From an uncultured Eubacteriales bacterium (GTDB lineage Bacteria; Bacillota; Clostridia; Oscillospirales; Oscillospiraceae), in contig URDK01000049.1 in NCBI GenBank assembly GCA_900546485.1, positions 1-19,372 of the forward strand: 19,372 nt of DNA, given 5' to 3'. Position numbers and translations under genes: made by a program. The notes below the pieces were generated by a model. The model was not told the origin of the DNA. It saw only the letters and a list, made by a program, of their open reading frames with translations, and ran no database searches. This document shows, piece by piece, positions 7,310 to 15,057 of the stretch. The stretch's first letter is position 1, and each line of letters starts with the position of its first letter.

Positions 7310-8620
7310 TCAAACGATTATGCCGTGCTTTTTAGCCTGAAATGTGAGTTCATCTCTGAAGTCCGGATGCGCTATGCTGATGAGAGCTTTGGCCTTTTCG
7401 CTGTCCGTCTTGTAAAGCAGCTCGGCAACGCCATACTCGGTGACCACCTTGTCGACGTCGTTGCGCGACACACTGACCACCGTACCCGGCTCAAAATTGA
7501 GGCATATCTTGGATATGCGCGTGCCGTCGGGCTTTTCGACTGTCGAGTTCATCGTGAGGAAGGACTGGCCCTCGGGTGCGCGCCTTGCGCCGTACACGAA
7601 GTCGAGCTGTCCGCCCGTGCCGCTGTAGTGCCGGAAGCCCAGAGTCTCGGAGCTGACCTGGCCCTTGAGATCGACGCTCAGGCAGGCGTTTATCGAGGTC
7701 ATGCGGTAGTTTTGCATGATCACGTTCCGGTTGTTTATCCAGGATATCTGCTTAGAGACGAAGGTGTCGTTGCCGTTCATGAATTTCAGCGACTCTTCGC
7801 TAGGATTCAGGAAGCCGAAAACTGTCCTGCCTTTTTCAACAGTCTTTTTGCTGTTGTTAACCGTGCCGTTCATGATCATCCTCACCATGGACGGTGTCAG
7901 GACCTCGGTGTGTATGCCGAGATCTTTTTTGCCATAAGACATGAGCGCCATGGCCACCGCGTCCGGCACGCTGCCAAAGCCGATCTGTATAGTGGCTCCG
8001 TCCTGTACGCGCTCACCTATGTATCCGGCAATCTTCTTGGCCTTTTCATCGGGTACGGGTGTCGGATAGAAGGTTATAGGGGAGTTGTCCTCGCATATCG
8101 CCGCCACGTCGCGTATGTTGACGATGTTGTAATCGGTATTCAGCAGCGGTATGTTCGGATTTACCTCAACAATTGCCCTTGCGCCCGCCTGAACCGCGGC
8201 AACAGAGCCGAGGGGGTTGGGGCCGAGGTGGAAGTTGCCGTTCGCGTCCATCCCGTGTGAGGCGATAAGGACATAGTCCGGCTTTACGCGCTGAATTAGG
8301 TCCTCCATCTCGCTCATGTGCGCGGCACGGTACTCGAGGATGCGCCCACGTTTTTGAGACTGATGCTCAACCTTGCTCATGTAGCTGTGGACCGCCCTTA
8401 TGTGCCCGTTGAGTTCGGGGTCTTCAAAGTGGTGCGCTGCACAATTAGTCATGCCCATGGAGACAACGGTCAAATTGTTATACTCCATATACCGCTCTCT
8501 CAGTGCTTTCATGATGGATACCGGCTCACTGGACTGGAAGACCGTCTGACCATCTTTAATTAGATAGGATGCCTGCAGCCCGGTCATCAATTTTGACTGG
8601 TATTCAAGCTGTGCGTTCAT
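7310..8620 (-). CDS. Acetyl-CoA hydrolase/transferase family CoA-transferase
   Basis: A 436-residue class I CoA-transferase of the family containing 4-hydroxybutyrate, butyrate and acetate CoA-transferases and acetyl-CoA hydrolases. GFGSVPD (214-220) matches the usual GxGxxPD, LGIHTE (234-239) places the glutamate expected to form the glutamyl-CoA intermediate at Glu239, and SGTGGQLDF (333-341) matches the C-terminal SGxGGQxDF motif. It should exchange CoA between the acyl-CoA produced by the downstream oxidoreductase and a free acid such as acetate, saving the thioester energy. It is the first gene of the operon, about 38 bases from the promoter -10 at 8658-8663, with AAAGTGGG as ribosome site. 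The acyl specificity is not readable from sequence, and hydrolase activity is an alternative. Confidence 0.88.
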   Translation of the reverse strand: MNAQLEYQSKLMTGLQASYLIKDGQTVFQSSEPVSIMKALRERYMEYNNLTVVSMGMTNCAAHHFEDPELNGHIRAVHSYMSKVEHQSQKRGRILEYRAAHMSEMEDLIQRVKPDYVLIASHGMDANGNFHLGPNPLGSVAAVQAGARAIVEVNPNIPLLNTDYNIVNIRDVAAICEDNSPITFYPTPVPDEKAKKIAGYIGERVQDGATIQIGFGSVPDAVAMALMSYGKKDLGIHTEVLTPSMVRMIMNGTVNNSKKTVEKGRTVFGFLNPSEESLKFMNGNDTFVSKQISWINNRNVIMQNYRMTSINACLSVDLKGQVSSETLGFRHYSGTGGQLDFVYGARRAPEGQSFLTMNSTVEKPDGTRISKICLNFEPGTVVSVSRNDVDKVVTEYGVAELLYKTDSEKAKALISIAHPDFRDELTFQAKKHGIIV

Positions 8621-8657
8621 AGTTTTTACCCACTTTCGTTTGCATAGGATTGAAAAA

Positions 8658-8687
8658 ACTATATCAACTGCACAATCAGCGCGTCAA
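8658..8687 (-). promoter_or_regulatory. Promoter of the CoA-transferase/oxidoreductase operon
   Basis: On the minus strand TTGACG (8687-8682) and TATAGT (8663-8658) are 18 bases apart. Transcription should start near 8651, leaving a leader of about 30 bases. No separate operator palindrome was recognised. Confidence 0.78.
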
Positions 8688-8704
8688 AATAAATGCTGAG
8701 CGCA

Positions 8705-8760
8705 GCGAAAAAGCGCATCCTCGCCGTGAAATCGGCAGAGGATGCGCTTTTTTTTACACA
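8705..8760 (-). terminator. Terminator after the gntR gene
   Basis: Long hairpin: AAAAAGCGCATCCTC at about 8708-8722 pairs with GAGGATGCGCTTTTT at about 8738-8752, with an inner GCCG/CGGC pairing and a small loop. Read from gntR (minus strand) the stem ends in TTTTT. T-rich flanks on both sides would let it work in both directions. It insulates gntR from the CoA-transferase promoter about 20 bases further on. Confidence 0.85.
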
Positions 8761-8910
8761 ACAGTGTTTTTCTTTGTAATTTTTATATAGTTTGTTAGAG
8801 CGCACAACAGCAGTATAAAGAAGGAGAGAAAGATTATGCGAATATAACAAAACCAGATGCGGGGGTCGAAAGCAAAAGCAAAGGTAAAGCCGCTGCGCCA
8901 AACGCAGAAA
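8761..8910. other. AT-rich spacer between gntR and its terminator
   Basis: About 150 bases of A-rich sequence. AAGGAG near 8819 is followed by an ATG with only three codons before a stop. An open plus-strand frame without a start codon runs from 8799 to a TGA at 8937-8939, overlapping the end of gntR. I see no gene that can be supported here. The minus-strand frame spanning this spacer runs through the terminator hairpin. Confidence 0.5.
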
Positions 8911-9657
8911 TTATGAGTCTGCATTTTCTCGGCGCCTGAGAGAAGACTGAACTATTTTTGAATGTGTTTCTTCCGGCTCAATAAGAACAGTGTGGAGATG
9001 ATGATGTATCCATGCCCTGGCAATCTCTCCGTCTTCGGAGACATCCCCCATGCTCAGGATTTCATAGGCGACCTTGTGCTCATAATACATTCGCTTTTTT
9101 GGCATTTCGTTAGAGAAGAAATACAGCATGCGCCATCGGTTGAGATAAAGCCTGAGGGTTTCGTATGCAGAAATCAGAAATGGATTTCTGCTCGATTGAA
9201 CGATTATGTCGTGGAAGCGTTCGTCGGTTCGGGCCATAAGGAATGCATCCTGGGTTTCTTCTGCGGAGGCGAAGTCTGGAAGGAGCCTCTTCAATTGCCT
9301 TAAAGCTGAAGCGCTGATTTTCCCAGCCGCTGCGCTGATTGCGGCCTCCTCAATGGCGGACCTGGCTGCAAACATTTCGTTTACTGCTTCGCGCTCCAAG
9401 TGAGACACAACGATGTGCCCCTTTCCATTATCGGTCAGGAAGCCTTCCTCAAGGAGCCTGTTCATGGCATTCGTGACAGGAGTCCGGCTGACGATAAGTT
9501 CGCTCGCGATCTTTGTCGCCACGATAGGCTGATCCTGAACCAGGTCCAATGAGATAATGTGCTCTACCAAAAGCTCATAAACAGCCTGATTGAGCGAAAT
9601 AAATGGTTTGAGCTGCATTTTATGCTCGAGCATGTCGTGTGTGAACGAGAATACCAT
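8911..9657 (-). CDS. GntR-family transcriptional regulator (FCD domain)
   Basis: A 248-residue regulator. The winged helix-turn-helix lies at about 20-85 (ATKIASELIVSRTPVTNAMNRL, cut here as residues 48-69, is the recognition region) and an all-helical FCD ligand domain at about 90-225. Asp145, His149, His194 and a His cluster at 218-220 fall where FCD proteins bind a metal that contacts carboxylate effectors. The start at 9657 is supported by AAAGGA ten bases upstream; the frame is open further upstream, but the promoter -10 lies in that stretch. It is divergent from the MFS carrier operon and just upstream of the CoA-transferase operon on the same strand, so it is the likely local regulator of both, probably responding to a hydroxy- or keto-acid. 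Effector and sign of regulation are inferred only. Confidence 0.88.
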   Translation of the reverse strand: MVFSFTHDMLEHKMQLKPFISLNQAVYELLVEHIISLDLVQDQPIVATKIASELIVSRTPVTNAMNRLLEEGFLTDNGKGHIVVSHLEREAVNEMFAARSAIEEAAISAAAGKISASALRQLKRLLPDFASAEETQDAFLMARTDERFHDIIVQSSRNPFLISAYETLRLYLNRWRMLYFFSNEMPKKRMYYEHKVAYEILSMGDVSEDGEIARAWIHHHLHTVLIEPEETHSKIVQSSLRRRENADS

Positions 9658-9692
9658 GATAGAACGTCCTTTTAAAAATAGCTTTTTGTAAA

Positions 9693-9720
9693 AATATATC
9701 CTTTTTTTCAGCGGTTGCAA
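9693..9720 (-). promoter_or_regulatory. Promoter of gntR
   Basis: TTGCAA at 9715-9720 (palindromic, so the same on both strands) and TATATT (9698-9693 on the minus strand) are 16 bases apart, about 36 bases before the gntR start. No comparable promoter was seen for the divergent carrier operon: TATAGG at 9731-9736 has no -35 at the right distance, so that operon may need an activator. Confidence 0.6.
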
Positions 9721-9759
9721 GGGAAATCCATATAGGGTTATTGAGAGGAGAGTGAATCT

Positions 9760-11028
9760 GTGGAATTTTCAGAGAAGAGAAGCGGATCGAAATTTTTCGG
9801 ATGGAGAAACGTTGTCCTGCTTACCATTATCGGATGTGTTGCTGTAGGTTTTACCATCAATTGCTTGAGCCTCTTCATAGTTCCGGTGTGTGAAGCATTT
9901 GGGTTTTCTAGAATGGAGTTTGGCATCATATCAACTGTCAGCAATGTTGTCAGCTTCATATCGTCCCTGTTCATCGGCAAAGTATATAAGCTGCTTAAGA
10001 GCGGAAAGCGGTTTATATTCTTCTCGTCCATCTGCGCGGTATTGTATCAGCTGCTCTTCGCCGTTGCGTCGGGCAAGTTTGTGTTCTATGCCGGCGGTGT
10101 CTTTCTCGGTATAGCGTCCTGTTACCTGACCACGGCCGGAATGGCTCTGTTCCTTTCCAAGTGGTTCGTCAGCAAGAAGAGCCTGGCCATCGGAATAGTT
10201 GCGGCGGGTACCGGAATTGGCGGTACCATTGGAAACGTGGTGGTGTCCGCGCTGATAGACGGTCTCGGTTGGCAGAAAGCAGCTCTGCTGCTGACGGGCA
10301 TAATTGCGGTAGTCGTCATCCCGTGCAGCCTGCTGCTGGCGGATGACCCCAAAAAATATGGACAGACCGCCCTCGGCGCTGATAAGATTTCAGCCGGTGC
10401 TCCAGGCACCACCGGGAATCAGCCCGGCCGGGAGGGTGGCTACATGAAAAATCCCTTTGTACTTATCGGCCTGGCCGGAATGGTGTTCTGCGGATATTCG
10501 ACCTATACCGTACTCGTAAATCAGGCGGCAATGCTAACCGACGCCGGTGCCACAGTGTCCATACCCAGTATTATCAGTCTCACTTACGGAATATGCGTTG
10601 TGGCAAAAATACTGCTGGGAATGCTCATCGACAAGGCAGGAGTGCGTATAGGCTCCGCGGTATCGGCACTGTGCCTCATACTGGCACCTATCAGCATGCT
10701 GCTGAGCAAAAGCCCGGTGTTTGCCGTGCTCTACGCACTGTTCTTCGCCGTTGGGCAGACTGTGCTTACCGTGCCGTTGGCGGCGACGGTCGACCTCGTG
10801 GTCGGCAGGGAAAACGCGGGCAGCGGAGTCGGCTTATTCGCCGCAATGATGACCATCGGCACCATACTCGCCTCGCTGCTCTCCACGAGACTCTATGATA
10901 TAAGCGGGAGTTATGACCTGTCGCTGTATATTGCCGCGGCAGCAGCTGTGATAGGGCTTTTGGCTTTGCAGATATCCATGAAGTTTGCGCCTAAATATCA
11001 GAAAAGCAGAGTGGAGGCAGTGCAATGA
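9760..11028 (+). CDS. MFS carrier of the oxalate/formate antiporter (OFA)/monocarboxylate type
   Basis: A 422-residue major facilitator with about twelve hydrophobic helices, split into two halves by a polar loop at about residues 203-228. The N-terminal half, including FGFSRMEFGIISTVSN and the Gly-rich VAAGTGIGGTIGN segment, resembles OFA and monocarboxylate carriers, which move small organic acids. Translation starts at GTG 9760, with GAGGAG nine bases upstream; no ATG lies in a better position. Its TGA stop overlaps the next gene's ATG (ATGA at 11025-11028), so the dehydrogenase is translationally coupled to the carrier. That links transport of an organic acid directly to its oxidation or reduction. 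Transport substrate and direction are unknown. Confidence 0.85.
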   Translation: MEFSEKRSGSKFFGWRNVVLLTIIGCVAVGFTINCLSLFIVPVCEAFGFSRMEFGIISTVSNVVSFISSLFIGKVYKLLKSGKRFIFFSSICAVLYQLLFAVASGKFVFYAGGVFLGIASCYLTTAGMALFLSKWFVSKKSLAIGIVAAGTGIGGTIGNVVVSALIDGLGWQKAALLLTGIIAVVVIPCSLLLADDPKKYGQTALGADKISAGAPGTTGNQPGREGGYMKNPFVLIGLAGMVFCGYSTYTVLVNQAAMLTDAGATVSIPSIISLTYGICVVAKILLGMLIDKAGVRIGSAVSALCLILAPISMLLSKSPVFAVLYALFFAVGQTVLTVPLAATVDLVVGRENAGSGVGLFAAMMTIGTILASLLSTRLYDISGSYDLSLYIAAAAAVIGLLALQISMKFAPKYQKSRVEAVQ

Positions 11029-12128
11029 AAACTGATCTTTCGCAGCTTTACAAACTGTGCTATGAAATGCTGTTGAAGTTTGGTGCCTCTGAGAACGACG
11101 CAGCGGACACAGCGTATATGATGAATGAGGCCGACAGGCGCGGAGTGGACACACATGGATGTGCGCGCATGCCTATGCTCACGAACATGATAATCGATAA
11201 AAAAATCAATCTCGCACCTGTGATAAAGCATGTAAGCGAGAGCGACAGTTTCCTGTACCTTGACGCGGACCACGGCATCGGGTTTGCTGCGGGCGCCTAT
11301 GCGGTCCGCAAGACGATAGAGAAGGCCAAAAAGACGGGCTTTTGCGTGACGAGTGTCAAGAACTCCGGGTTCTGGGGCGCATCAGGCAGCTACGCGGCCG
11401 AATTTGCCAAGAGTAATCTCTTTGGCGTGGCGGCGTCAAATACAGGAGCAACGATAATGCCTTTCGGCGGAACGTCCCCGGTATTCGGCAATGCTCCGTT
11501 CAGCATAGCCTTTCCAGGAACCAAAAAATATCCGTTCCCCATCATGTTCGACATGGCGACCAGCAATATAGCGTTCGGCAAACTTCAAATGGCCGTAAGG
11601 GAGAAACATGACACAATCCCGGATGACTGGGTTCTCTCCCGGCGCAACGGCCGGCCGATAACGGACACTATGGAAGCCTTTTCTGCTATCATCGACAATA
11701 CCGGCAGCATTGCGGTTTTTGGAGGCGTCAAGGGCTACTGCATAACCGCAATGGAGGAAATCCTGTGCAGCGTCCTCTCCGGGGCCGGCCTGCCAAAGGA
11801 CAACGGCCAGGAGGTAACTGTTTCCGGCAACAGCAAGCCGGAGAACAGCGGCCTGTTCCTGATGGCGTTTGACATCAGCCGGATACGCCCGCTTGAAGAA
11901 ATCGAAGAGAGCATGGACGCCCTGCTGGACGAAGTGAAGAACCAGCGCCCGGCTGACGGAGCAGGGGAGGTCCTCATACCTGGTGAACTGGAATATAAGT
12001 ACAGTCTGAAAAGGAGTAAGGAGCCGTTTGAAATACTCGACCAGACGGCAAATGAGTTGCTGACCGTCGCAAAAAACTGCGGTTACGTCGATGCCCAGGC
12101 GACTGCCTCGGAACTCTTTGAGAAATAA
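11025..12128 (+). CDS. Ldh2/malate-type NAD(P)-dependent 2-hydroxyacid dehydrogenase, atypical active site
   Basis: A 367-residue member of the Ldh2/MDH family (malate, L-lactate, ureidoglycolate, sulfolactate dehydrogenases and related imine reductases), which uses a fold different from classical lactate dehydrogenase. Seen in order: DRRGVDTHGCAR (37-48), with Thr43, His44 and Arg48 at the substrate-binding positions; FGNAPFSIAFP and MFDMATSNIAFGK in the nucleotide-binding region; IPDDW; and GGVKGYCITAMEEIL. The odd point is NSGFWG (113-118), where the family has NSxHxG: the position-116 histidine, described as acid/base in homologues such as AllD, is Phe. The rest is well conserved and full length, so this is not decay by frameshift. 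It may act on an unusual substrate or depend on another proton donor. It overlaps the carrier stop by four bases and ends 15 bases before the next gene. Confidence 0.87.
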   Translation: MKTDLSQLYKLCYEMLLKFGASENDAADTAYMMNEADRRGVDTHGCARMPMLTNMIIDKKINLAPVIKHVSESDSFLYLDADHGIGFAAGAYAVRKTIEKAKKTGFCVTSVKNSGFWGASGSYAAEFAKSNLFGVAASNTGATIMPFGGTSPVFGNAPFSIAFPGTKKYPFPIMFDMATSNIAFGKLQMAVREKHDTIPDDWVLSRRNGRPITDTMEAFSAIIDNTGSIAVFGGVKGYCITAMEEILCSVLSGAGLPKDNGQEVTVSGNSKPENSGLFLMAFDISRIRPLEEIEESMDALLDEVKNQRPADGAGEVLIPGELEYKYSLKRSKEPFEILDQTANELLTVAKNCGYVDAQATASELFEK

Positions 12129-12143
12129 TATAGGAGGGTAAAT

Positions 12144-13112
12144 ATGAAAGTTTGCATACTTGGTGCCGGCGGCATGGGCTGCGTGCTCGGTGCGTATTTG
12201 AAAATGGGCGGGGCAGAGGTTCACTTTGTCGACCCTTACGAGGAACATGTGAGGGCCATGCAGGAAAAAGGCCTGTTTCTAAAGATGGAACACCTGCCGG
12301 ATACATGGAATATCAGACTGGACAGCGTCTCCACCCAGGCAAACGGCCAGGTAGGGCCATGTGATCTTGTAATAGTCCTGGTAAAGGGCAACATGACTCG
12401 AAAAATAATGTCAGACAACCCCGAAGTACATAACAAAAATACTGTGGTGGCAACGTTCCAGAACGGTTTGGGCAACGTTGATATCGTCGAGGAATTTGTC
12501 CCCAGGGAAAACATTGTGTCCGGCGTGCTCAGAATAGGCGCCTATTTCAAAGAACCGGGCAACATCGTTGGAAACATCAGCGGAAACGACTATGACAATG
12601 CCATAGAATATGCGCCGTGTGAGCACAGCTCGCGTACAGATGCTGTGCTGGCAGAGATGGCCGATATATTCAACAAAAGCGGCCTGAGAGCGCACGAATA
12701 CGCCGGCGTCGAGGCCCTCATCTGGGATAAACTGTACACGAACTGCATTTTTAATATCCCTATGGCAATAATGCGCTGCCATATTGAATCCGGGGTAAAA
12801 TGTGACGAGTATGCGCCACTGCTGAAAGAGATTGGCAGAGAGGTATGCGCCGTAGCGACGGCCAAGGGTTTTCCAATGAATGCAGATGAGTATTATGAAA
12901 AGGTGGTCAACTCTACCAGAAAACTGCCCGATAGTTCATTGCATTATTCCTCTGCGGTGCAGGACACGATCAAGCACAGACCGACCGAGGTCGACTTCCT
13001 GAACGGAGCCGTGGTTAGGGAGGGCAGGAAGCTTGGCATACCTACTCCCGTAAACGAGATAATGTGGCAATTAGGCCGGGCAAATGTTGCCCTGTATGAT
13101 AAGCAGTTTTGA
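12144..13112 (+). CDS. Ketopantoate reductase (PanE/ApbA) family 2-oxoacid/2-hydroxyacid dehydrogenase
   Basis: A 322-residue NAD(P)-dependent reductase of the 2-dehydropantoate 2-reductase family. GAGGMG (7-12) is the Rossmann loop, VKGNMT (about 79-84) carries the conserved Lys-x-x-x-Thr, and FQNGLGN (about 99-105) matches the LQNGxG motif. WDKLYTNCIFN (about 196-206) supplies the catalytic lysine and an Asn, and RPTEVDFLNG (about 274-283) lies in the C-terminal helical domain. Strong ribosome site AGGAGG. Family members make pantoate, but catabolic relatives act as D-2-hydroxyacid (including D-mandelate) dehydrogenases. Placement in an operon with a carrier and an Ldh2-type enzyme, away from panB or panC, argues against vitamin biosynthesis and for 2-hydroxyacid metabolism. 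No key residue appears lost. Confidence 0.88.
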   Translation: MKVCILGAGGMGCVLGAYLKMGGAEVHFVDPYEEHVRAMQEKGLFLKMEHLPDTWNIRLDSVSTQANGQVGPCDLVIVLVKGNMTRKIMSDNPEVHNKNTVVATFQNGLGNVDIVEEFVPRENIVSGVLRIGAYFKEPGNIVGNISGNDYDNAIEYAPCEHSSRTDAVLAEMADIFNKSGLRAHEYAGVEALIWDKLYTNCIFNIPMAIMRCHIESGVKCDEYAPLLKEIGREVCAVATAKGFPMNADEYYEKVVNSTRKLPDSSLHYSSAVQDTIKHRPTEVDFLNGAVVREGRKLGIPTPVNEIMWQLGRANVALYDKQF

Positions 13113-13120
13113 CCAGCAGC

Positions 13121-13155
13121 GAGAAAGGATGCCGTGATTCACGGCATCCTTTCTC
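13121..13155. terminator. Terminator between convergent operons
   Basis: Perfect 16-base-pair hairpin, GAGAAAGGATGCCGTG (13121-13136) with its complement at 13140-13155 and a three-base loop. It lies eight bases after the reductase stop and 17 before the oleate hydratase stop. T-run support is modest (TTTCTCTTATA on the plus side), but position and stem length suggest bidirectional use. Confidence 0.85.
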
Positions 13156-13172
13156 TTATACTCAGCCTTAGT

Positions 13173-14981
13173 TTACCTTACCTTGGGAAATTCAGGGCTT
13201 AGTATGGACTTCTTGCCAGCAACGCTCTGATCTTTGCCTTGGTACATGATGTAGTAGGGAGGAATGCTGTTTATTTTGTGCAGCAGTTCCTTCTTCATCT
13301 CGCCGATCTTGAGCGGATTAATCTTTGGGAGGTCGGCCTCGGTGACGGGGCCTTCTATGCCGGCAAACTTTTTCATGCGTTCGAGGAAATAGCGCATGTC
13401 GTACTCAGCCGGGTAGACCTCGATGACATCCTTCTTCAGGCCGGTCAGCTGATATACCGCCTGCAGCGGAGTGCGTACGGAGGTCTCAATCGTGAACACC
13501 ACATCGCCGGGAATCTCAACGAACTGACCCATGAACGCCAGATTGGTGCGGCCCTCAGGCACGACACGCGGACGGTCCTTACCCGTGCGCGGCATAAACT
13601 GGCTCGTGATATATGGCATCATGCAGGTGGAGATGTGCGCGTGCGCGAGCACCTCATCCTTTATGTCCAGCATGTTGAAGTGATAGAGTATTTCGAGCAG
13701 AATCTCATTGCCGGTGCATTCAGCCATGGGCTTCTTGATGTAGTCGCCCGGACGCTCGCCGAAGAGACCGTCGCCCCAGAGTACGTCCTCGTTGTTCTCG
13801 CGCTGCTTCGGGAAATAGTCCCTGTCGTAGAGCATGAGGCTGATCTCCCAGCCGGAGTCCTTCACCGTGATTATGCCGCCCGTGCCGCTCTGGCTGCCCG
13901 TCATGCGCTCGAGACGCTCGAAGAATTCGGGGTAGTCCTTGACCGTGACAAAATAGCTCATCCACTTTGTCTGGTCTATCTTGCCCAGGAACTTCTCAGG
14001 GTGGCCGAACTTCTCATTGCGCTTAGCCAGGTTGCGCCAGATGTTGAACAGGCCCATGTCCTTTGTATCGCGGTTGGTTTCCGCGATATGAGTGTTGTCT
14101 CCATAGCAGGCGTTGGACATGAGAGAGCCGTTAGTGACGAACACATAGTCCTCGGAGGATACGGGGATGCGAACATCCTGGCCGTCGAACCTAGCACGGA
14201 TGCCCAGAACGGTGTTGCAAGGCTCATCCATGTCGAGATCGTAGACTGCGCAGCCGTACTGGAACTTGACACCCTTCTCCTGCAGCCAGACCATAGTGGG
14301 CCTGATTATGGAGTCGTACTCGTTGCGTTTGGTGTGGAGAATGCCCTCAAGGTAGTCGATGCGGTTGGCCAGACCGAAGCGGGCGAGGTAGCGCTTGGCC
14401 TCAAGTGCACTATGGTAGGGCTTAAAGGCCAGCATGGGGTGGAAGCACCACCACATGGCCGAATCGAAGAAGGGGCTGTCCTTGCCGAAGTACTCCTCGA
14501 TGGTCATATTCTCCAGCTTTTCCTCGGGCTCGGTGAGGAAAGCTTGGAGCTTGGCGGAGGTAGCGGGGGCCATGCGGTAGTCGTGAACGCCTTCCCAGAT
14601 GTGTCCGTTATTCATGATGAGGCGGCACTCGCTGTGGATGGCAGATTCGCGGTTAGCATCTACTGTCTCGTCAAGCACGGAGCGTCCAGGGCTGTCCAGA
14701 GAGGGAATCTTGCTGCACAGATACCACAGGCACTCCATGTAGGGCTCGAGCTCACGTTCGCCAGGGCAGACATAGGCGCCTTCCGTACCGATGACGCCGC
14801 AGCAGCCGCCCATATCCCGGCCTTTCTCATAAATAGTGATGTTCTCGCCGGGCATTCCCGCGTCGTCTATCAGGAAGGTTGCTGCGGCCAGACCAGCTAT
14901 GCCGCCGCCCACAATGTGTGCCTTGCGCTTTTCAATGCCCTCCGGCTTTTCCGGGCGATAAAACAGACTGTAAACGTTCAT
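13173..14981 (-). CDS. ohyA: Oleate hydratase (myosin-cross-reactive antigen family)
   Basis: A 602-residue FAD-dependent fatty acid hydratase, of normal length. It adds water to the cis-9 double bond of oleic and related unsaturated fatty acids, giving 10-hydroxy acids, usually as detoxification at the membrane surface. Seen: GGGIAGLAAATFL (about 25-37), the FAD-binding GxGxxG-type loop; YEKGRDMGGCCG; the region ERELEPYMECLW (about 75-86), where other hydratases carry the catalytic Glu in a GGREME-like motif, here GERELE; FGLANRIDYLEGILHTKRNEYDS, too long to quote in full, at about 203-225; and C-terminal FVEIPGDVVFTIE with PLQAVY. Start supported by AAAGGAG eight bases upstream. Divergent from a TetR regulator across a 168-base promoter region, so fatty-acid-responsive control is likely. 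Confidence 0.93.
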   Translation of the reverse strand: MNVYSLFYRPEKPEGIEKRKAHIVGGGIAGLAAATFLIDDAGMPGENITIYEKGRDMGGCCGVIGTEGAYVCPGERELEPYMECLWYLCSKIPSLDSPGRSVLDETVDANRESAIHSECRLIMNNGHIWEGVHDYRMAPATSAKLQAFLTEPEEKLENMTIEEYFGKDSPFFDSAMWWCFHPMLAFKPYHSALEAKRYLARFGLANRIDYLEGILHTKRNEYDSIIRPTMVWLQEKGVKFQYGCAVYDLDMDEPCNTVLGIRARFDGQDVRIPVSSEDYVFVTNGSLMSNACYGDNTHIAETNRDTKDMGLFNIWRNLAKRNEKFGHPEKFLGKIDQTKWMSYFVTVKDYPEFFERLERMTGSQSGTGGIITVKDSGWEISLMLYDRDYFPKQRENNEDVLWGDGLFGERPGDYIKKPMAECTGNEILLEILYHFNMLDIKDEVLAHAHISTCMMPYITSQFMPRTGKDRPRVVPEGRTNLAFMGQFVEIPGDVVFTIETSVRTPLQAVYQLTGLKKDVIEVYPAEYDMRYFLERMKKFAGIEGPVTEADLPKINPLKIGEMKKELLHKINSIPPYYIMYQGKDQSVAGKKSILSPEFPKVR

Positions 14982-15017
14982 GGAAGAAGCTCCTTTCAGA
15001 AATATTTTATTTTACAT

Positions 15018-15041
15018 TAGCAAGATAATTGACACTTGCTA
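15018..15041. promoter_or_regulatory. Candidate operator over the tetR -35
   Basis: Inverted repeat TAGCAAG (15018-15024), ten bases, CTTGCTA (15035-15041). The gap contains the whole TTGACA of the tetR promoter. The size and spacing suit a TetR dimer. Related half-sites TTTACATTAGCAA (15011-15023, plus) and TTTACACTTGGCAA (15090-15103, minus) flank the region. Confidence 0.6.
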
Positions 15042-15057
15042 CGTTTGCTATTATAAT
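15029..15057 (+). promoter_or_regulatory. Consensus promoter of tetR
   Basis: TTGACA at 15029-15034 and TATAAT at 15052-15057, exactly 17 bases apart: a perfect sigma-A consensus. Expected start of transcription near 15064. Such a strong promoter on a regulator gene implies tight repression, matching the inverted repeat over its -35. Confidence 0.88.

Noticed and set aside
8659..8901. Minus-strand frame of 80 codons after gntR
   Set aside because: It runs through the gntR terminator hairpin and the promoter of the next operon and has no ribosome site.
12144..13112. PanE for pantothenate biosynthesis
   Set aside because: No panB, panC or panD nearby and the operon holds a carrier and a 2-hydroxyacid dehydrogenase; family membership alone does not fix the substrate.
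13239..15020. Long plus-strand open frame opposite the oleate hydratase gene
   Set aside because: Antisense shadow caused by codon bias; the minus-strand product matches oleate hydratase along its whole length.
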